Assembly (NCBI GenBank): GCA_021738385.1
Contig: JAIPCF010000029.1
Coordinates: 1-32,632 of the forward strand
DNA from: Sulfuritalea sp.
Lineage (GTDB): Bacteria > Pseudomonadota > Gammaproteobacteria > Burkholderiales > Rhodocyclaceae
Direction: 5' to 3'
Length of the DNA stretch: 32,632 nt
This document shows, piece after piece, positions 9,601-17,809 of the stretch. The translations under genes and the position numbers were made by a program. The notes under the pieces were generated by a model, which saw only the letters and a list, made by a program, of their open reading frames with translations, had not been told where the DNA came from and ran no database searches. The number at the start of each line of letters is the position of its first letter. Position 1 is the stretch's first letter.

Positions 9601-10254
9601 ATGAAAAAGATCAATACCCCCTTGCTGGCGATTTCAATGAGCATCGCCGCCGTTCTTGCTGCCGGCTGCGCGACGCAACAAAGCCATAGCATGCATCAAA
9701 CATCGCCCGAAATGATACAAAAGGCTTTCGCAGCGATGAAGCGCGACTTTCATGCGCGAGCGATAGCCACCATGGATCGCCTTGATACGGACAAAGTTCA
9801 GGATGTCTGTAACGCCACAGGCGACGTACCACCCGAAGAGATGGCCGCAAAACTTGAAGCTGAACAAACAGCCACCCTGAAGCTACCAGCTGACGGAAAC
9901 TATATGGGCGACTGGAAAGCCGGTGAAAAAATTGCGCAAAGTGGACGGGGCATGACGTGGAGGGACAAAAAAATGGAGCCCGAAAAGAATGGTGGCAACT
10001 GCTATAACTGCCACCAAATTTCACCACAGGAAGTTTCCTATGGCACGATCGGGCCCAGCCTCCTGGGCTTCGGCAAAATCCGCGGCAATACTGCTGAAAC
10101 ACAGAAGTATGCTTACTCCAAGATCTATAACTCCAAGGCATTCAACGCCTGCTCTACGATGCCGCGCTTTGGCCATGTCGGCGCGTTGAACGAAAAGCAG
10201 ATCAAGGATCTGGTCGCCTTGCTGGTCGATCCCGCATCACCGGTCAACAAGTAG
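9601..10254 (+). CDS. soxX: Cytochrome SoxX, predicted lipoprotein
   Basis: SoxX is the c-type cytochrome that accepts electrons from the SoxA reaction. The 217-residue protein has one heme site, CYNCH at 134-138, and the distal ligand Met187 in CSTMPRFGHVG. The N-terminus (residues 1-23) ends in LAAGC, a good lipobox with Cys23 as the acylation site, so SoxX and perhaps the whole XA complex may be anchored to a membrane. About 110 residues with an extra Cys70 separate the lipobox from the heme domain, making it longer than compact SoxX proteins. GGAGG precedes the ATG by ten bases. A strong terminator follows 17 bases after the stop. Confidence 0.94.
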   Translation: MKKINTPLLAISMSIAAVLAAGCATQQSHSMHQTSPEMIQKAFAAMKRDFHARAIATMDRLDTDKVQDVCNATGDVPPEEMAAKLEAEQTATLKLPADGNYMGDWKAGEKIAQSGRGMTWRDKKMEPEKNGGNCYNCHQISPQEVSYGTIGPSLLGFGKIRGNTAETQKYAYSKIYNSKAFNACSTMPRFGHVGALNEKQIKDLVALLVDPASPVNK

Positions 10255-10271
10255 AGCAAGGTATGGCACCT

Positions 10272-10299
10272 AAGGCCTGACTTCGGTCAGGCCTTTTTT
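10272..10299 (+). terminator. Intrinsic terminator between soxX and soxB
   Basis: AAGGCCTGAC (10272-10281) pairs perfectly with GTCAGGCCTT (10286-10295) around a TTCG tetraloop, and a run of six T residues (10294-10299) follows. This is a textbook rho-independent terminator. It ends 27 bases before the chosen soxB start, so soxB is either expressed by read-through at a lower level or from its own promoter. Confidence 0.88.
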
Positions 10300-10326
10300 A
10301 TGTCTTTCTTTTTCAGAGGTATCACG

Positions 10327-12045
10327 ATGTCCTCAATGAACCGCCGCGAATTTCTGCAAATGCTGGCCGCCGCCTCGGTCGCCGGAGTTGCGCTCGATTC
10401 CCGTTCACTTCTTGCGGCTGAAAACGCCGACGCGTTGTACGAGCTTCCAAAGTTCGGCAACGTGCACTTCATGCACTTCACCGACTGCCACGCACAACTG
10501 CTGCCGATCTGGTTTCGCGAGCCGAGCGTCAATCTAGGTATCGGCGGCGCCTTCGGCAAAGCACCCCATCTGGTTGGCGAACATCTGCTCAAGGCCTTCA
10601 ATATCAAGCCCGGAACACGCGAAGCGCATGCCTTTACCTATCTTGATTTCGCGGAAGCGGCAAGAATCTACGGCAAGGTCGGCGGCTTTGCCCACTTGGC
10701 TACCCTGGTAAAACGCTTGCGTGGCCAGCGCCCCGGAGCACTGCTGCTCGATGGCGGGGATACCTGGCAGGGCTCGGCCACGGCCTTGTGGAGCAAAGGC
10801 CAGGACATGGTGGATGCCTGCAAGCTGCTCGGCGTCGACATGATGTCGGCCCACTGGGAATTCACCCTGGGTGACAAACGCGTGCAGGAAATCATCGATA
10901 AGGACTTGAAGGGCAGAATCGAATTCCTGGCCCAGAACGTCAAAACCACCGATTTCGGCGATCCGGTTTTTCCGCCCTACGCGATGCGCGAAATGAATGG
11001 CGTACAAGTGGCGGTCATAGGCCAAGCCTTCCCCTACACGCCGATCGCCAACCCGCGTTACATGATCCCGGACTGGACCTTCGGTATCCAGGACGAGAAC
11101 ATGCAAAAAATGGTCAACGAAGTGCGCGCTAAAGGCGCAAAAGTCGTAATCGTTCTCTCACACAATGGCATGGATGTCGACCTCAAGATGGCAACGCGTG
11201 TCACCGGCATCAATGCCATCATGGGTGGCCACACCCATGATGGGGTCCCGCAGCCGATCACGGTGAAAAATTCTGGCGGCCAGACGCTGGTTACCAATGC
11301 CGGATCCAATGGCAAGTTCCTCGCCGTGCTCGACTTCGACGTACGCAATGACAAAGTTCAGGACTTTCGTTACAAGCTGCTGCCAGTCTTCTCCAACCTG
11401 CTGCCAGCTGATCCAGGGATGGCGGCCTACATAGACAAGGTACGCGCCCCGCACATTACCAGGCTTGAAGAGCAACTCGCCGTCACCGAAGGCCTGCTCT
11501 ATCGTCGCGGCAATTTCAACGGTAGCTGGGATCAACTGATCCTGGATGCTCTTATGGACGTCAAGGGTGCTGATATCGGCTTTTCGCCAGGTTTCCGCTG
11601 GGGTACCACCTTGCTACCGGGAAGTGCGATTACTTTTGAACATCTGATGGACCAAACTGCTATCACCTATCCTTATGCGACCCTGAACGAAATGAAGGGG
11701 GAGCGAGTCAAGGTAGTGCTGGAAGATATCGCCGACAACCTTTACAACCCCGACCCGTATTACCAGCAGGGCGGCGATATGGTGCGCGTGGGCGGCATGA
11801 GCTACACCTGCGATCCCAATGCAAAAGCCGGAAACCGGATTTCCGACATGCGCCTCAATGGCAAGCCGATAATGGCGGGTAAGACATACAAGGTCGCCGG
11901 CTGGGCGCCGGTAGATCCCACTGCCAAGGGTGAGCCTATATGGGAAGTCGTCGGCGACTGGCTGAAAGACAAGAAAACCGTCAGCGCACGAAAGGTCAAT
12001 GTACCAAAACTGATTGGTATGAAAGGCAACCCGGGAATCGCTTAA
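10327..12045 (+). CDS. soxB: Thiosulfohydrolase SoxB
   Basis: SoxB is the periplasmic di-manganese enzyme that hydrolyses the terminal sulfonate from SoxY, releasing sulfate. The 572-residue protein has a twin-arginine signal at its start (MNRREFLQMLAAASVAGVAL). Metal and active-site motifs are FTDCHAQL (Asp53, His55), LLDGGDTWQGS (Asp145), SAHWEFTLGD, VLSHNGMD (His279) and GGHTHD (His302, His304). I placed the start at ATG 10327, where AGAGGT lies seven to eight bases upstream. The frame opens earlier at ATG 10300, but that codon overlaps the end of the terminator and adds nine residues before the Tat signal. soxCD does not follow; the next gene is an efflux adaptor. Confidence 0.95.
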   Translation: MSSMNRREFLQMLAAASVAGVALDSRSLLAAENADALYELPKFGNVHFMHFTDCHAQLLPIWFREPSVNLGIGGAFGKAPHLVGEHLLKAFNIKPGTREAHAFTYLDFAEAARIYGKVGGFAHLATLVKRLRGQRPGALLLDGGDTWQGSATALWSKGQDMVDACKLLGVDMMSAHWEFTLGDKRVQEIIDKDLKGRIEFLAQNVKTTDFGDPVFPPYAMREMNGVQVAVIGQAFPYTPIANPRYMIPDWTFGIQDENMQKMVNEVRAKGAKVVIVLSHNGMDVDLKMATRVTGINAIMGGHTHDGVPQPITVKNSGGQTLVTNAGSNGKFLAVLDFDVRNDKVQDFRYKLLPVFSNLLPADPGMAAYIDKVRAPHITRLEEQLAVTEGLLYRRGNFNGSWDQLILDALMDVKGADIGFSPGFRWGTTLLPGSAITFEHLMDQTAITYPYATLNEMKGERVKVVLEDIADNLYNPDPYYQQGGDMVRVGGMSYTCDPNAKAGNRISDMRLNGKPIMAGKTYKVAGWAPVDPTAKGEPIWEVVGDWLKDKKTVSARKVNVPKLIGMKGNPGIA

Positions 12046-12091
12046 CATCTGCTTACATGCCTGTTGAAAGGGATCATCTAGAATCGCAGGC

Positions 12092-13645
12092 ATGAAAACA
12101 ATCCCGCGTTTTGGACAGGTATTTGTTGCCTTGGTGGTGGTTGCCGGAGTTGGCTATGGGGCATGGCGTACCTACGGCACACCCGGTGATACGCCCAAGT
12201 TCAAACTGAGCAAAGTTGAAATCGGTCAGTTGACTTCCGCCGTCTCCGCAACCGGCACTTTGAACCCTGTAGTTTCGGTACAAGTTGGCTCGCAAGTCTC
12301 GGGGCAGATCAAGGAAATCCTGGTCGATTACAACTCGTCGGTGAAGAAAGATCAGTTGATCGCCCGCATCGACCCGGAAACTTTCCAGTACCGAGTTCGC
12401 CAGGCCGAGGCCGATGTCGAGGCGACGCGCGCAGCGCTTGGAGTGCAGCAAGCTGAAGTGATGCGTGCCAAAGCGAATCTGGCGGAGTTGCAGCGCGACT
12501 TTGAACGCAAGAAGCTGTTGGTCGAAAAGAACTTCCTTTCATCGGCCGAGCGCGACAAGGCGCAATCGGCATTTGACGCGGGCCGCGCCTCGGTATTGGT
12601 TGCCGAAGCGCAAGCGAGGAACAGTGAGGCACAGGTTCGCCAGCGCCAGGCCCAATTGGCACAGGCACGCATCGATCTCGAACGCACGGCGATCAAGGCG
12701 CCGGTCGATGGCATCGTCGTCAAGCGCAGTATCGAACCGGGACAAACAGTCGCCGCCAGCCTGCAATCTCCCGAATTGTTCATCATCGCCAAGAATCTCT
12801 CTGACATGCAGGTCGAAACGTCTATTGACGAGGCCGATGTCGGACGTATCCACACCGGGCAAAAAGCCAGCTTTACCGTCGACGCTTTCGCTGGGCGTCA
12901 CTTTGAGGGCGAAGTCAAGCAAGTGCGCAAGGCTGCCACCGTGGTTTCCAATGTAGTCACCTATATCGTGGTGGTTTCCGCCGACAATCCCGATCTCACT
13001 TTGCTGCCCGGCATGACCGCAAATGTTCGCATCGTAACGGCGCAAAAGGAAAAAGCGCTAAAAGTACCCAATGCCGCACTGCGTTTCCGCCCACAAAACG
13101 TATCTGGTGAAACAGGAACCAAGACTGCCGTGTCGCCAGCGCCGAGTTTTAGCGGAAGTGGCGCTGGCAGCACTGCAGGTGGCGGTAGCGGTGGACTTGG
13201 CCAACTGCGCGAGCGGCTGGTCGCTGAACTCAAACTCGATGCCGATCAGCAAGGCAAACTTGAAGCTATCTTTGCCGGAATGCGCGACAAATTCCGTGCG
13301 GCTCGCGAACTACCGGATGCAGAGAAAACCCGGGCGCAGGAACGCAATCGTGCTGAAATTCGCGAGAAAATCTCGCTCATCCTCACGCCGGAGCAAAAGA
13401 AGCGCTACGACGAAATGACCAGCGCGGCCCAAGCCGCTCGCGCTGGCAGTGGCGGTGGTAGCGGACGGGTCTGGATCATTGGTCCGGATGGCAAGCCAAA
13501 AGCAATCGATGTTCGCCTGGGGCTTACCGATGGCAGCATGACGGAAATTGTTTCAGGCGAGATCAAGGCCGGCAGTGAAGTCATTGTCGGCCTGCAATCC
13601 GCAAATGGCGCCAAACCCGGGATGCCCGGCCCGCGCCTGTTCTGA
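12092..13645 (+). CDS. MacA-like periplasmic adaptor with inserted Spy/CpxP-like helical domain
   Basis: This 517-residue HlyD/MacA-family adaptor would link an inner-membrane ABC transporter to an outer-membrane channel. Residues 1-27 form a membrane anchor. A barrel-lipoyl-hairpin core follows: VQVGSQVSGQIKEI (63-76), a coiled-coil hairpin (about 100-200) and APVDGIVVKRSIEPGQTV (203-220). The usual beta-barrel and membrane-proximal domain is interrupted at about 352-458 by a Gly/Ser-rich linker, an alpha-helical block (369-450) and a second GSGGGSG linker. The block has two LTxxQ-like motifs, LKLDADQQGKLEAI and LILTPEQKKRYDEM, as in Spy and CpxP chaperones. The domain resumes at VWIIGPDGKPKAIDVRLG. 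Its stop overlaps the ATPase ATG by one base. A copy of the dispersed motif encodes AVSPAPSF at the front edge of the insertion. Confidence 0.9.
   Translation: MKTIPRFGQVFVALVVVAGVGYGAWRTYGTPGDTPKFKLSKVEIGQLTSAVSATGTLNPVVSVQVGSQVSGQIKEILVDYNSSVKKDQLIARIDPETFQYRVRQAEADVEATRAALGVQQAEVMRAKANLAELQRDFERKKLLVEKNFLSSAERDKAQSAFDAGRASVLVAEAQARNSEAQVRQRQAQLAQARIDLERTAIKAPVDGIVVKRSIEPGQTVAASLQSPELFIIAKNLSDMQVETSIDEADVGRIHTGQKASFTVDAFAGRHFEGEVKQVRKAATVVSNVVTYIVVVSADNPDLTLLPGMTANVRIVTAQKEKALKVPNAALRFRPQNVSGETGTKTAVSPAPSFSGSGAGSTAGGGSGGLGQLRERLVAELKLDADQQGKLEAIFAGMRDKFRAARELPDAEKTRAQERNRAEIREKISLILTPEQKKRYDEMTSAAQAARAGSGGGSGRVWIIGPDGKPKAIDVRLGLTDGSMTEIVSGEIKAGSEVIVGLQSANGAKPGMPGPRLF
13128..13150 (+). repeat. 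Dispersed 23-nt motif, copy 4 (within the macA-like gene, sense)
   Basis: It matches 22 of 23 consensus positions; C is replaced by G at position 19. It encodes AVSPAPSF (residues 346-353), directly before the Gly/Ser-rich linker of the adaptor insertion. Confidence 0.8.
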
Positions 13646-14361
13646 TGACCGAAGCGCTGATTCGGGTTGAGGATCTCGCCAAGGAATATCGCATGGGCAG
13701 CACGGTCGTGCCGGCGCTGTGCGGTGTCAGCCTTGATATCGCGGCCGGCGACTTTGTTGCCGTGATGGGTCCCTCGGGGTCGGGAAAATCCACCTTCATG
13801 AACCTGCTGGGTTGCCTTGATCATCCCAGTGCCGGACGCTATTGGCTGGGCGGTCAGGAAGTCTCACAGTTGTCGAGTGACGAGCTGGCGCAGGTGCGCA
13901 ATCGCAAGATCGGCTTCGTTTTTCAACATTTCAATTTGCTCGCGCGAACCTCGGCGCTGGACAATGTTGCCCTCCCTCTGCTCTATCGCGGGATGCCAAC
14001 TCTGGATCGAAAGCAACATGCCGAACAACGCCTCGCCCAGGTTGGGCTGGCTGAACGCATCGACCATCACCCGGCACAACTCTCGGGCGGTCAGCAACAA
14101 CGGGTGGCCATCGCCCGCGCGCTGGCTAATGATCCCCAACTGGTCCTGGCAGACGAACCTACCGGCGCACTCGACTCTCACACCAGCGTCGAGATCATGG
14201 CCCTACTGCAACAACTCAATCGAGAAGGCATCACCATCGTTTTGGTGACCCATGAGAATGATGTCGCCCACTTTGCCAAACGCATCATCAGCTTTAGAGA
14301 TGGCAAGGTCGTCGAAGACAATGCCAACGTTGCCAACGATGCAGCGTCTCTTCTCCAATGA
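13645..14361 (+). CDS. MacB-type ABC transporter ATP-binding protein
   Basis: This cytoplasmic ATPase of the MacB/LolD class powers the exporter formed with the neighbouring adaptor and permease. The 238-residue protein has Walker A GPSGSGKST (42-50), a Q-loop in FVFQHFNLLARTSALDNV, signature LSGGQQQR (146-153), Walker B LVLADEP (166-172) and the switch histidine in VLVTHEND. In E. coli MacB this domain is fused to the permease; here it is a separate gene. The ATG overlaps the adaptor stop by one base and its own stop overlaps the permease ATG by four, so the three are translationally coupled. Substrate (peptide, lipid-like molecule or antibiotic) cannot be inferred. Confidence 0.94.
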   Translation: MTEALIRVEDLAKEYRMGSTVVPALCGVSLDIAAGDFVAVMGPSGSGKSTFMNLLGCLDHPSAGRYWLGGQEVSQLSSDELAQVRNRKIGFVFQHFNLLARTSALDNVALPLLYRGMPTLDRKQHAEQRLAQVGLAERIDHHPAQLSGGQQQRVAIARALANDPQLVLADEPTGALDSHTSVEIMALLQQLNREGITIVLVTHENDVAHFAKRIISFRDGKVVEDNANVANDAASLLQ

Positions 14362-15593
14362 ACTTCGCTGCAACAATCAAGATCGCGCTGCTGGCGCTGC
14401 GGGTGAACAAGATGCGTTCGGCGCTGACCATGCTCGGCATCATCATCGGCGTTGCCGCCGTGATCATCATGATCGCTGTCGGCAATGGCGCCCAGGCACG
14501 GGTGGAAGAGCAGATCAAGAGTCTGGGTTCCAACATCATACTGGTGCTCAATGGTTCAACCACGTCCAGCGGGGCGCGCGGCGGATATGGCTCGCAACCG
14601 ACGATAACTGAAGACGACGCCTATGCCATGAACAAGGAAGTTGCTGAAATTCATGCGGCGGCGCCGAGCCTGAGAGGCTCGGGCCAGGTCGTAATGGGCA
14701 ACACCAACTGGTCCACCACACTATATGGCACGACGCCCGAATATCTGTCGGTGCGAGAATGGCCCATCGTCGAGGGGCGTGGTTTTGAGCAGGCGGAGAT
14801 CAATGGCGCCAGCAAGGTGGCATTGATTGGTCAGACAGTTGCGATAAACCTCTTCGGAGAATCCAACCCCGTCGACCAGGTGGTTCGAGTCAACAAAGTG
14901 CCGCTCACCGTAATCGGCGTCCTCGGCCGCAAGGGCCAGAACATGATGGGGCAGGATCAGGATGACATCCTGTTGATGCCCATCAGCACTGCCAGAAAGC
15001 GCGTGCTGGGTTCCAGTCGATACTCTGCCGGTCGCAACGTCGGTTCGATCATGGTCAAGATCAGGGATGGCGCCAACATGGAAGAGGCGGAGACTCACAT
15101 GCGCGAGCTGATGCGCCAGCGCCACCGATTACAACAAGGTCAGGACGACGATTTCTACGTGCGCAATCTATCGGAGATTCTCTCCGCCCAGGAGGCCTCC
15201 TCGAAAGTAATAACACTGCTGCTGGCAGCAGTCGCTTCCGTTTCGCTACTGGTTGGCGGTATCGGCATCATGAATATCATGCTGGTCTCGGTCACCGAGC
15301 GCACCCGCGAGATCGGTTTACGTATGGCGGTCGGCGCCCGTGGCAAGGACATCCTGACCCAGTTTCTGGTCGAGGCCGTTACCCTGTCGCTGATCGGTGG
15401 AGCCATCGGCATCCTGCTAGGTATTGGAGGGGCGATGGCCGTCGCTGAAATCGCCGGCTGGCGAACCGAACTATCGAGCGCTTCAATCGTCCTCGCGGCG
15501 GGCTTTGCGGGCGCTGTCGGTATTTTCTTTGGCTACTATCCGGCAAAAAAGGCCTCGCGATTACTACCTATCGAAGCGCTACGCTACGAATAG
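14358..15593 (+). CDS. MacB-type ABC transporter permease
   Basis: This inner-membrane permease of the MacB/FtsX mechanotransmission class has 411 residues. It has an N-terminal helix (LTMLGIIIGVAAVIIMIAVGNG), a large periplasmic domain (about 50-280) and three C-terminal helices, the first containing LLVGGIGIMNIMLVSVTERTREIGLRMAVGAR, the family signature. It ends LLPIEALRYE, the usual MacB/FtsX tail (PxEALR). The start overlaps the ATPase gene by four bases. No TolC-like outer-membrane channel is encoded in the window, so that partner must be elsewhere. The three genes start 46 bases after soxB without a visible terminator and may be partly read from the sox unit. Confidence 0.94.
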   Translation: MNFAATIKIALLALRVNKMRSALTMLGIIIGVAAVIIMIAVGNGAQARVEEQIKSLGSNIILVLNGSTTSSGARGGYGSQPTITEDDAYAMNKEVAEIHAAAPSLRGSGQVVMGNTNWSTTLYGTTPEYLSVREWPIVEGRGFEQAEINGASKVALIGQTVAINLFGESNPVDQVVRVNKVPLTVIGVLGRKGQNMMGQDQDDILLMPISTARKRVLGSSRYSAGRNVGSIMVKIRDGANMEEAETHMRELMRQRHRLQQGQDDDFYVRNLSEILSAQEASSKVITLLLAAVASVSLLVGGIGIMNIMLVSVTERTREIGLRMAVGARGKDILTQFLVEAVTLSLIGGAIGILLGIGGAMAVAEIAGWRTELSSASIVLAAGFAGAVGIFFGYYPAKKASRLLPIEALRYE

Positions 15594-15665
15594 AGTGTTT
15601 CCGGCAGGATTTACCGATTCCCAATTGCGGATCGTGGATAATGGAACTTCGATACCGGAAAAATC

Positions 15666-17180
15666 ATGGCCGAAGAAATCGAACTCAAACTGGCACTTGC
15701 CGAGGCCCATCAGTCACGTTTCCTGCGTCACCCGCTATTGAAGCAGGCTACCGAACGCCATACAGAAAACCTCGACAACATCTACTACGACACATCGGAT
15801 CTGTCCCTGCGTCGCCGCGGAGTCGCTCTGCGACTGCGTCGTCAGGGACGAAGCTGGTTGCAAACTGTCAAACTGGCGGGAAATTCCAGCGCCGGACTCA
15901 GTAGTCGGCCCGAGTGGGAAACGCCCTACGCCGGCCATTTTGACTTCTCCCTGATTGATCATGCAGGCGTGCGTGAATGGTTGCAACGACCCCAACTGTT
16001 AAACAGTATTGTTCCTATCTGCGAAACACGCTTTCGCCGCATCACTTGGCGATTTGCCGCCGCGCCTGGCGCGGTTCTAATGACGCTGGACAAAGGTTGG
16101 GTCATTGCCAATGGCCGTAGGCAAGCCATTTCAGAAGTTGAGCTGGAACTGGATGGTGCACCTATTCACGCAATTTTTGGGCTCGCAAATCAGCTCGCAC
16201 AGAATATCGCGCTGGTACCGTCGGTACTGTCCAAAGCCGAACGCGGTTATCGATTGCATACCGGAACGCCGCTGACACCATTCAAGGCCGAAAGTATCGC
16301 ACTGGCTGCGGCAATGCCGCCAGTCGACGCTTTTCATCGCATTGCGATGTCCTGCCTAGAGCATTTGCAGCAGAATCATACCGGCGCACTGAGCAGCGAC
16401 GACCCCGAGTACATTCATCAGATGCGGGTTGCCACGCGCCGACTTCGTGCTGCATTGAGGCTCTTTTCCCCCGTATTGCCCCAGCAGTTTTCGGTCTCCT
16501 CTTTTAGTGCGCCGTTTTCTTCTTTAATGCAACCCTTGGGTAAAGCGCGGGACCTGGATGTGCTGCTCACCGAGATTGTCGATCCGGTACTGAAAGCGCT
16601 GCCGAATGAACCACGACTTCCCGCAATCGCAAGTGATATCACCAACCGACGCTACCGTTCACGTGCCGAAGCAATCACCATGCTCGCCGCACCCGCTTAC
16701 GGACTCACCCTACTTGGCGCACTTGAATCATTGCATGCCCAAGTTCCCAATGGCCCGACAGCAATCGGTCTGCAGGAATTTGCCTCTGAGCGCTTACGTC
16801 GTTTGAAACGGAAGGTTCGACGTCTGGTCCAGGCTGCCAGTGTTGAAGACCCAGCGTCCCTTCACGCCATGCGCATAGGCGTCAAGCGTTTGCGATATGC
16901 CTTGGAGTTCTTTTCACCACTGGCGAACCGGCGATCTTTGCAGCGTGCACTGAAACAGCTTGCTTCCATGCAGGATGTTCTTGGCCAGCTCAATGACCTG
17001 ACCAATGCAGGCGCTTTGCTGATGGATTGTGCTGGCGATGACCCTCGGCTGCGTGAGGCCGTCACACTTATCGGTGGCTGGCATGGTCCACGCTACTCAA
17101 AACTGCTGAAAACCATAGCGCGCGAGCAGCCTCGCCTTACTAAATTGCGCCTGCCAAAGCTTGCCTCAAGGATGGTGTAA
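15666..17180 (+). CDS. CYTH and CHAD domain protein (inorganic triphosphatase-like)
   Basis: The 504-residue cytoplasmic protein joins a CYTH tunnel-fold phosphatase domain (about 3-205) to a CHAD helical domain (about 225-490). The CYTH signature EIELK (4-8) and basic and acidic tunnel residues such as ALRLRRQG and VELEL are present. The CHAD half has the paired conserved histidine motifs HQMRVATRRLRAALRLF and HAMRIGVKRLRYALEFF. In E. coli YgiF the same architecture hydrolyses triphosphate, and CHAD domains bind polyphosphate. A role in polyphosphate or triphosphate metabolism is therefore likely but inferred. It is followed after 52 bases by a SixA-type phosphatase on the same strand. The start gives the usual MAEEIELK N-terminus. 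Confidence 0.92.
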   Translation: MAEEIELKLALAEAHQSRFLRHPLLKQATERHTENLDNIYYDTSDLSLRRRGVALRLRRQGRSWLQTVKLAGNSSAGLSSRPEWETPYAGHFDFSLIDHAGVREWLQRPQLLNSIVPICETRFRRITWRFAAAPGAVLMTLDKGWVIANGRRQAISEVELELDGAPIHAIFGLANQLAQNIALVPSVLSKAERGYRLHTGTPLTPFKAESIALAAAMPPVDAFHRIAMSCLEHLQQNHTGALSSDDPEYIHQMRVATRRLRAALRLFSPVLPQQFSVSSFSAPFSSLMQPLGKARDLDVLLTEIVDPVLKALPNEPRLPAIASDITNRRYRSRAEAITMLAAPAYGLTLLGALESLHAQVPNGPTAIGLQEFASERLRRLKRKVRRLVQAASVEDPASLHAMRIGVKRLRYALEFFSPLANRRSLQRALKQLASMQDVLGQLNDLTNAGALLMDCAGDDPRLREAVTLIGGWHGPRYSKLLKTIAREQPRLTKLRLPKLASRMV

Positions 17181-17232
17181 TACGCGCGCAACACCCTTGA
17201 TCCAGGATTGAGCCACCAATGGAGGATCCGAA

Positions 17233-17694
17233 ATGGACTTGATACTCTGGCGTCACGCCGAAGCCGAAGATGGCGGCGCCACGCTCCCTGATCACAAACG
17301 TCGACTGACAGCGCGTGGCGAGAAGCAAGCCAGACAGATGGCGCGCTGGCTGTGCGCCCACCTTCCGCGCAAGAGAAAAGTTCTTGTCAGCCCCGCAGAA
17401 CGCACACAACAAACAGCACACGCGTTAGATCTGCCCTACGAGATCGTACCCGCACTTGGCATTGGCGCGTCCGCAAAAGACGTACTTCGAATAGCTAACT
17501 GGCCTACCCATAGCGGCACAATCGTGATCATCGGACATCAACCGACGCTGGGACGCGTTGCGGCACTTTTGCTTGGAGGAGTCGAAGACAACTGGCCGGT
17601 CAAGAAAGGCGGTGTCTGGTGGTTTTCGAGCCGAACCCGAAATGACGAGCATCAAACCGTGCTACGCGCCGTCCTGAATCCCGAGTTTGCCTGA
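17233..17694 (+). CDS. SixA-type phosphohistidine phosphatase (histidine phosphatase superfamily)
   Basis: The 153-residue cytoplasmic protein begins MDLILWRHAEAEDG, which contains the RHG-type phosphohistidine motif (Arg7, His8). It has SPAERTQQTA in the middle and a second catalytic histidine in IIGHQPTLG near residue 100. This is the compact SixA form, which in E. coli removes phosphate from histidines of phosphotransfer proteins. GGAGG lies nine bases before the ATG. The gene directly follows the CYTH-CHAD gene; the pairing points to shared phosphate chemistry, though the substrate is not shown by sequence. The gene symbol sixA would be reasonable but is not certain. Confidence 0.9.
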   Translation: MDLILWRHAEAEDGGATLPDHKRRLTARGEKQARQMARWLCAHLPRKRKVLVSPAERTQQTAHALDLPYEIVPALGIGASAKDVLRIANWPTHSGTIVIIGHQPTLGRVAALLLGGVEDNWPVKKGGVWWFSSRTRNDEHQTVLRAVLNPEFA

Positions 17695-17751
17695 ATCACG
17701 CAGTGTCCCTGGCGATTCAAAATTCATATCTGTTGCGGAAAGCAGCCGTTT

Positions 17752-17774
17752 TTGATATTTTAGGCCTTGATATT
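17752..17774 (+). promoter_or_regulatory. Direct repeats TTGATATT upstream of the marR-type gene
   Basis: TTGATATT occurs at 17752-17759 and again at 17767-17774, 15 bases apart, 36-58 bases before the MarR start. The first copy also provides a good -35-like TTGATA; a weak -10 (TAATAG) follows 16 bases later. The pair could be an operator or promoter element. MarR proteins usually prefer inverted repeats, so autoregulation here is only a possibility. Confidence 0.3.
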
Positions 17775-17809
17775 AATAGATCGCGCTTCCCGGCAAGCGC
17801 CCCCCCATC

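Noticed and set aside
10300-10326. Upstream ATG of the soxB frame
   Set aside because: The codon overlaps the last base of the terminator T-run and would place nine residues before the Tat signal. ATG 10327 has a proper ribosome-binding site.
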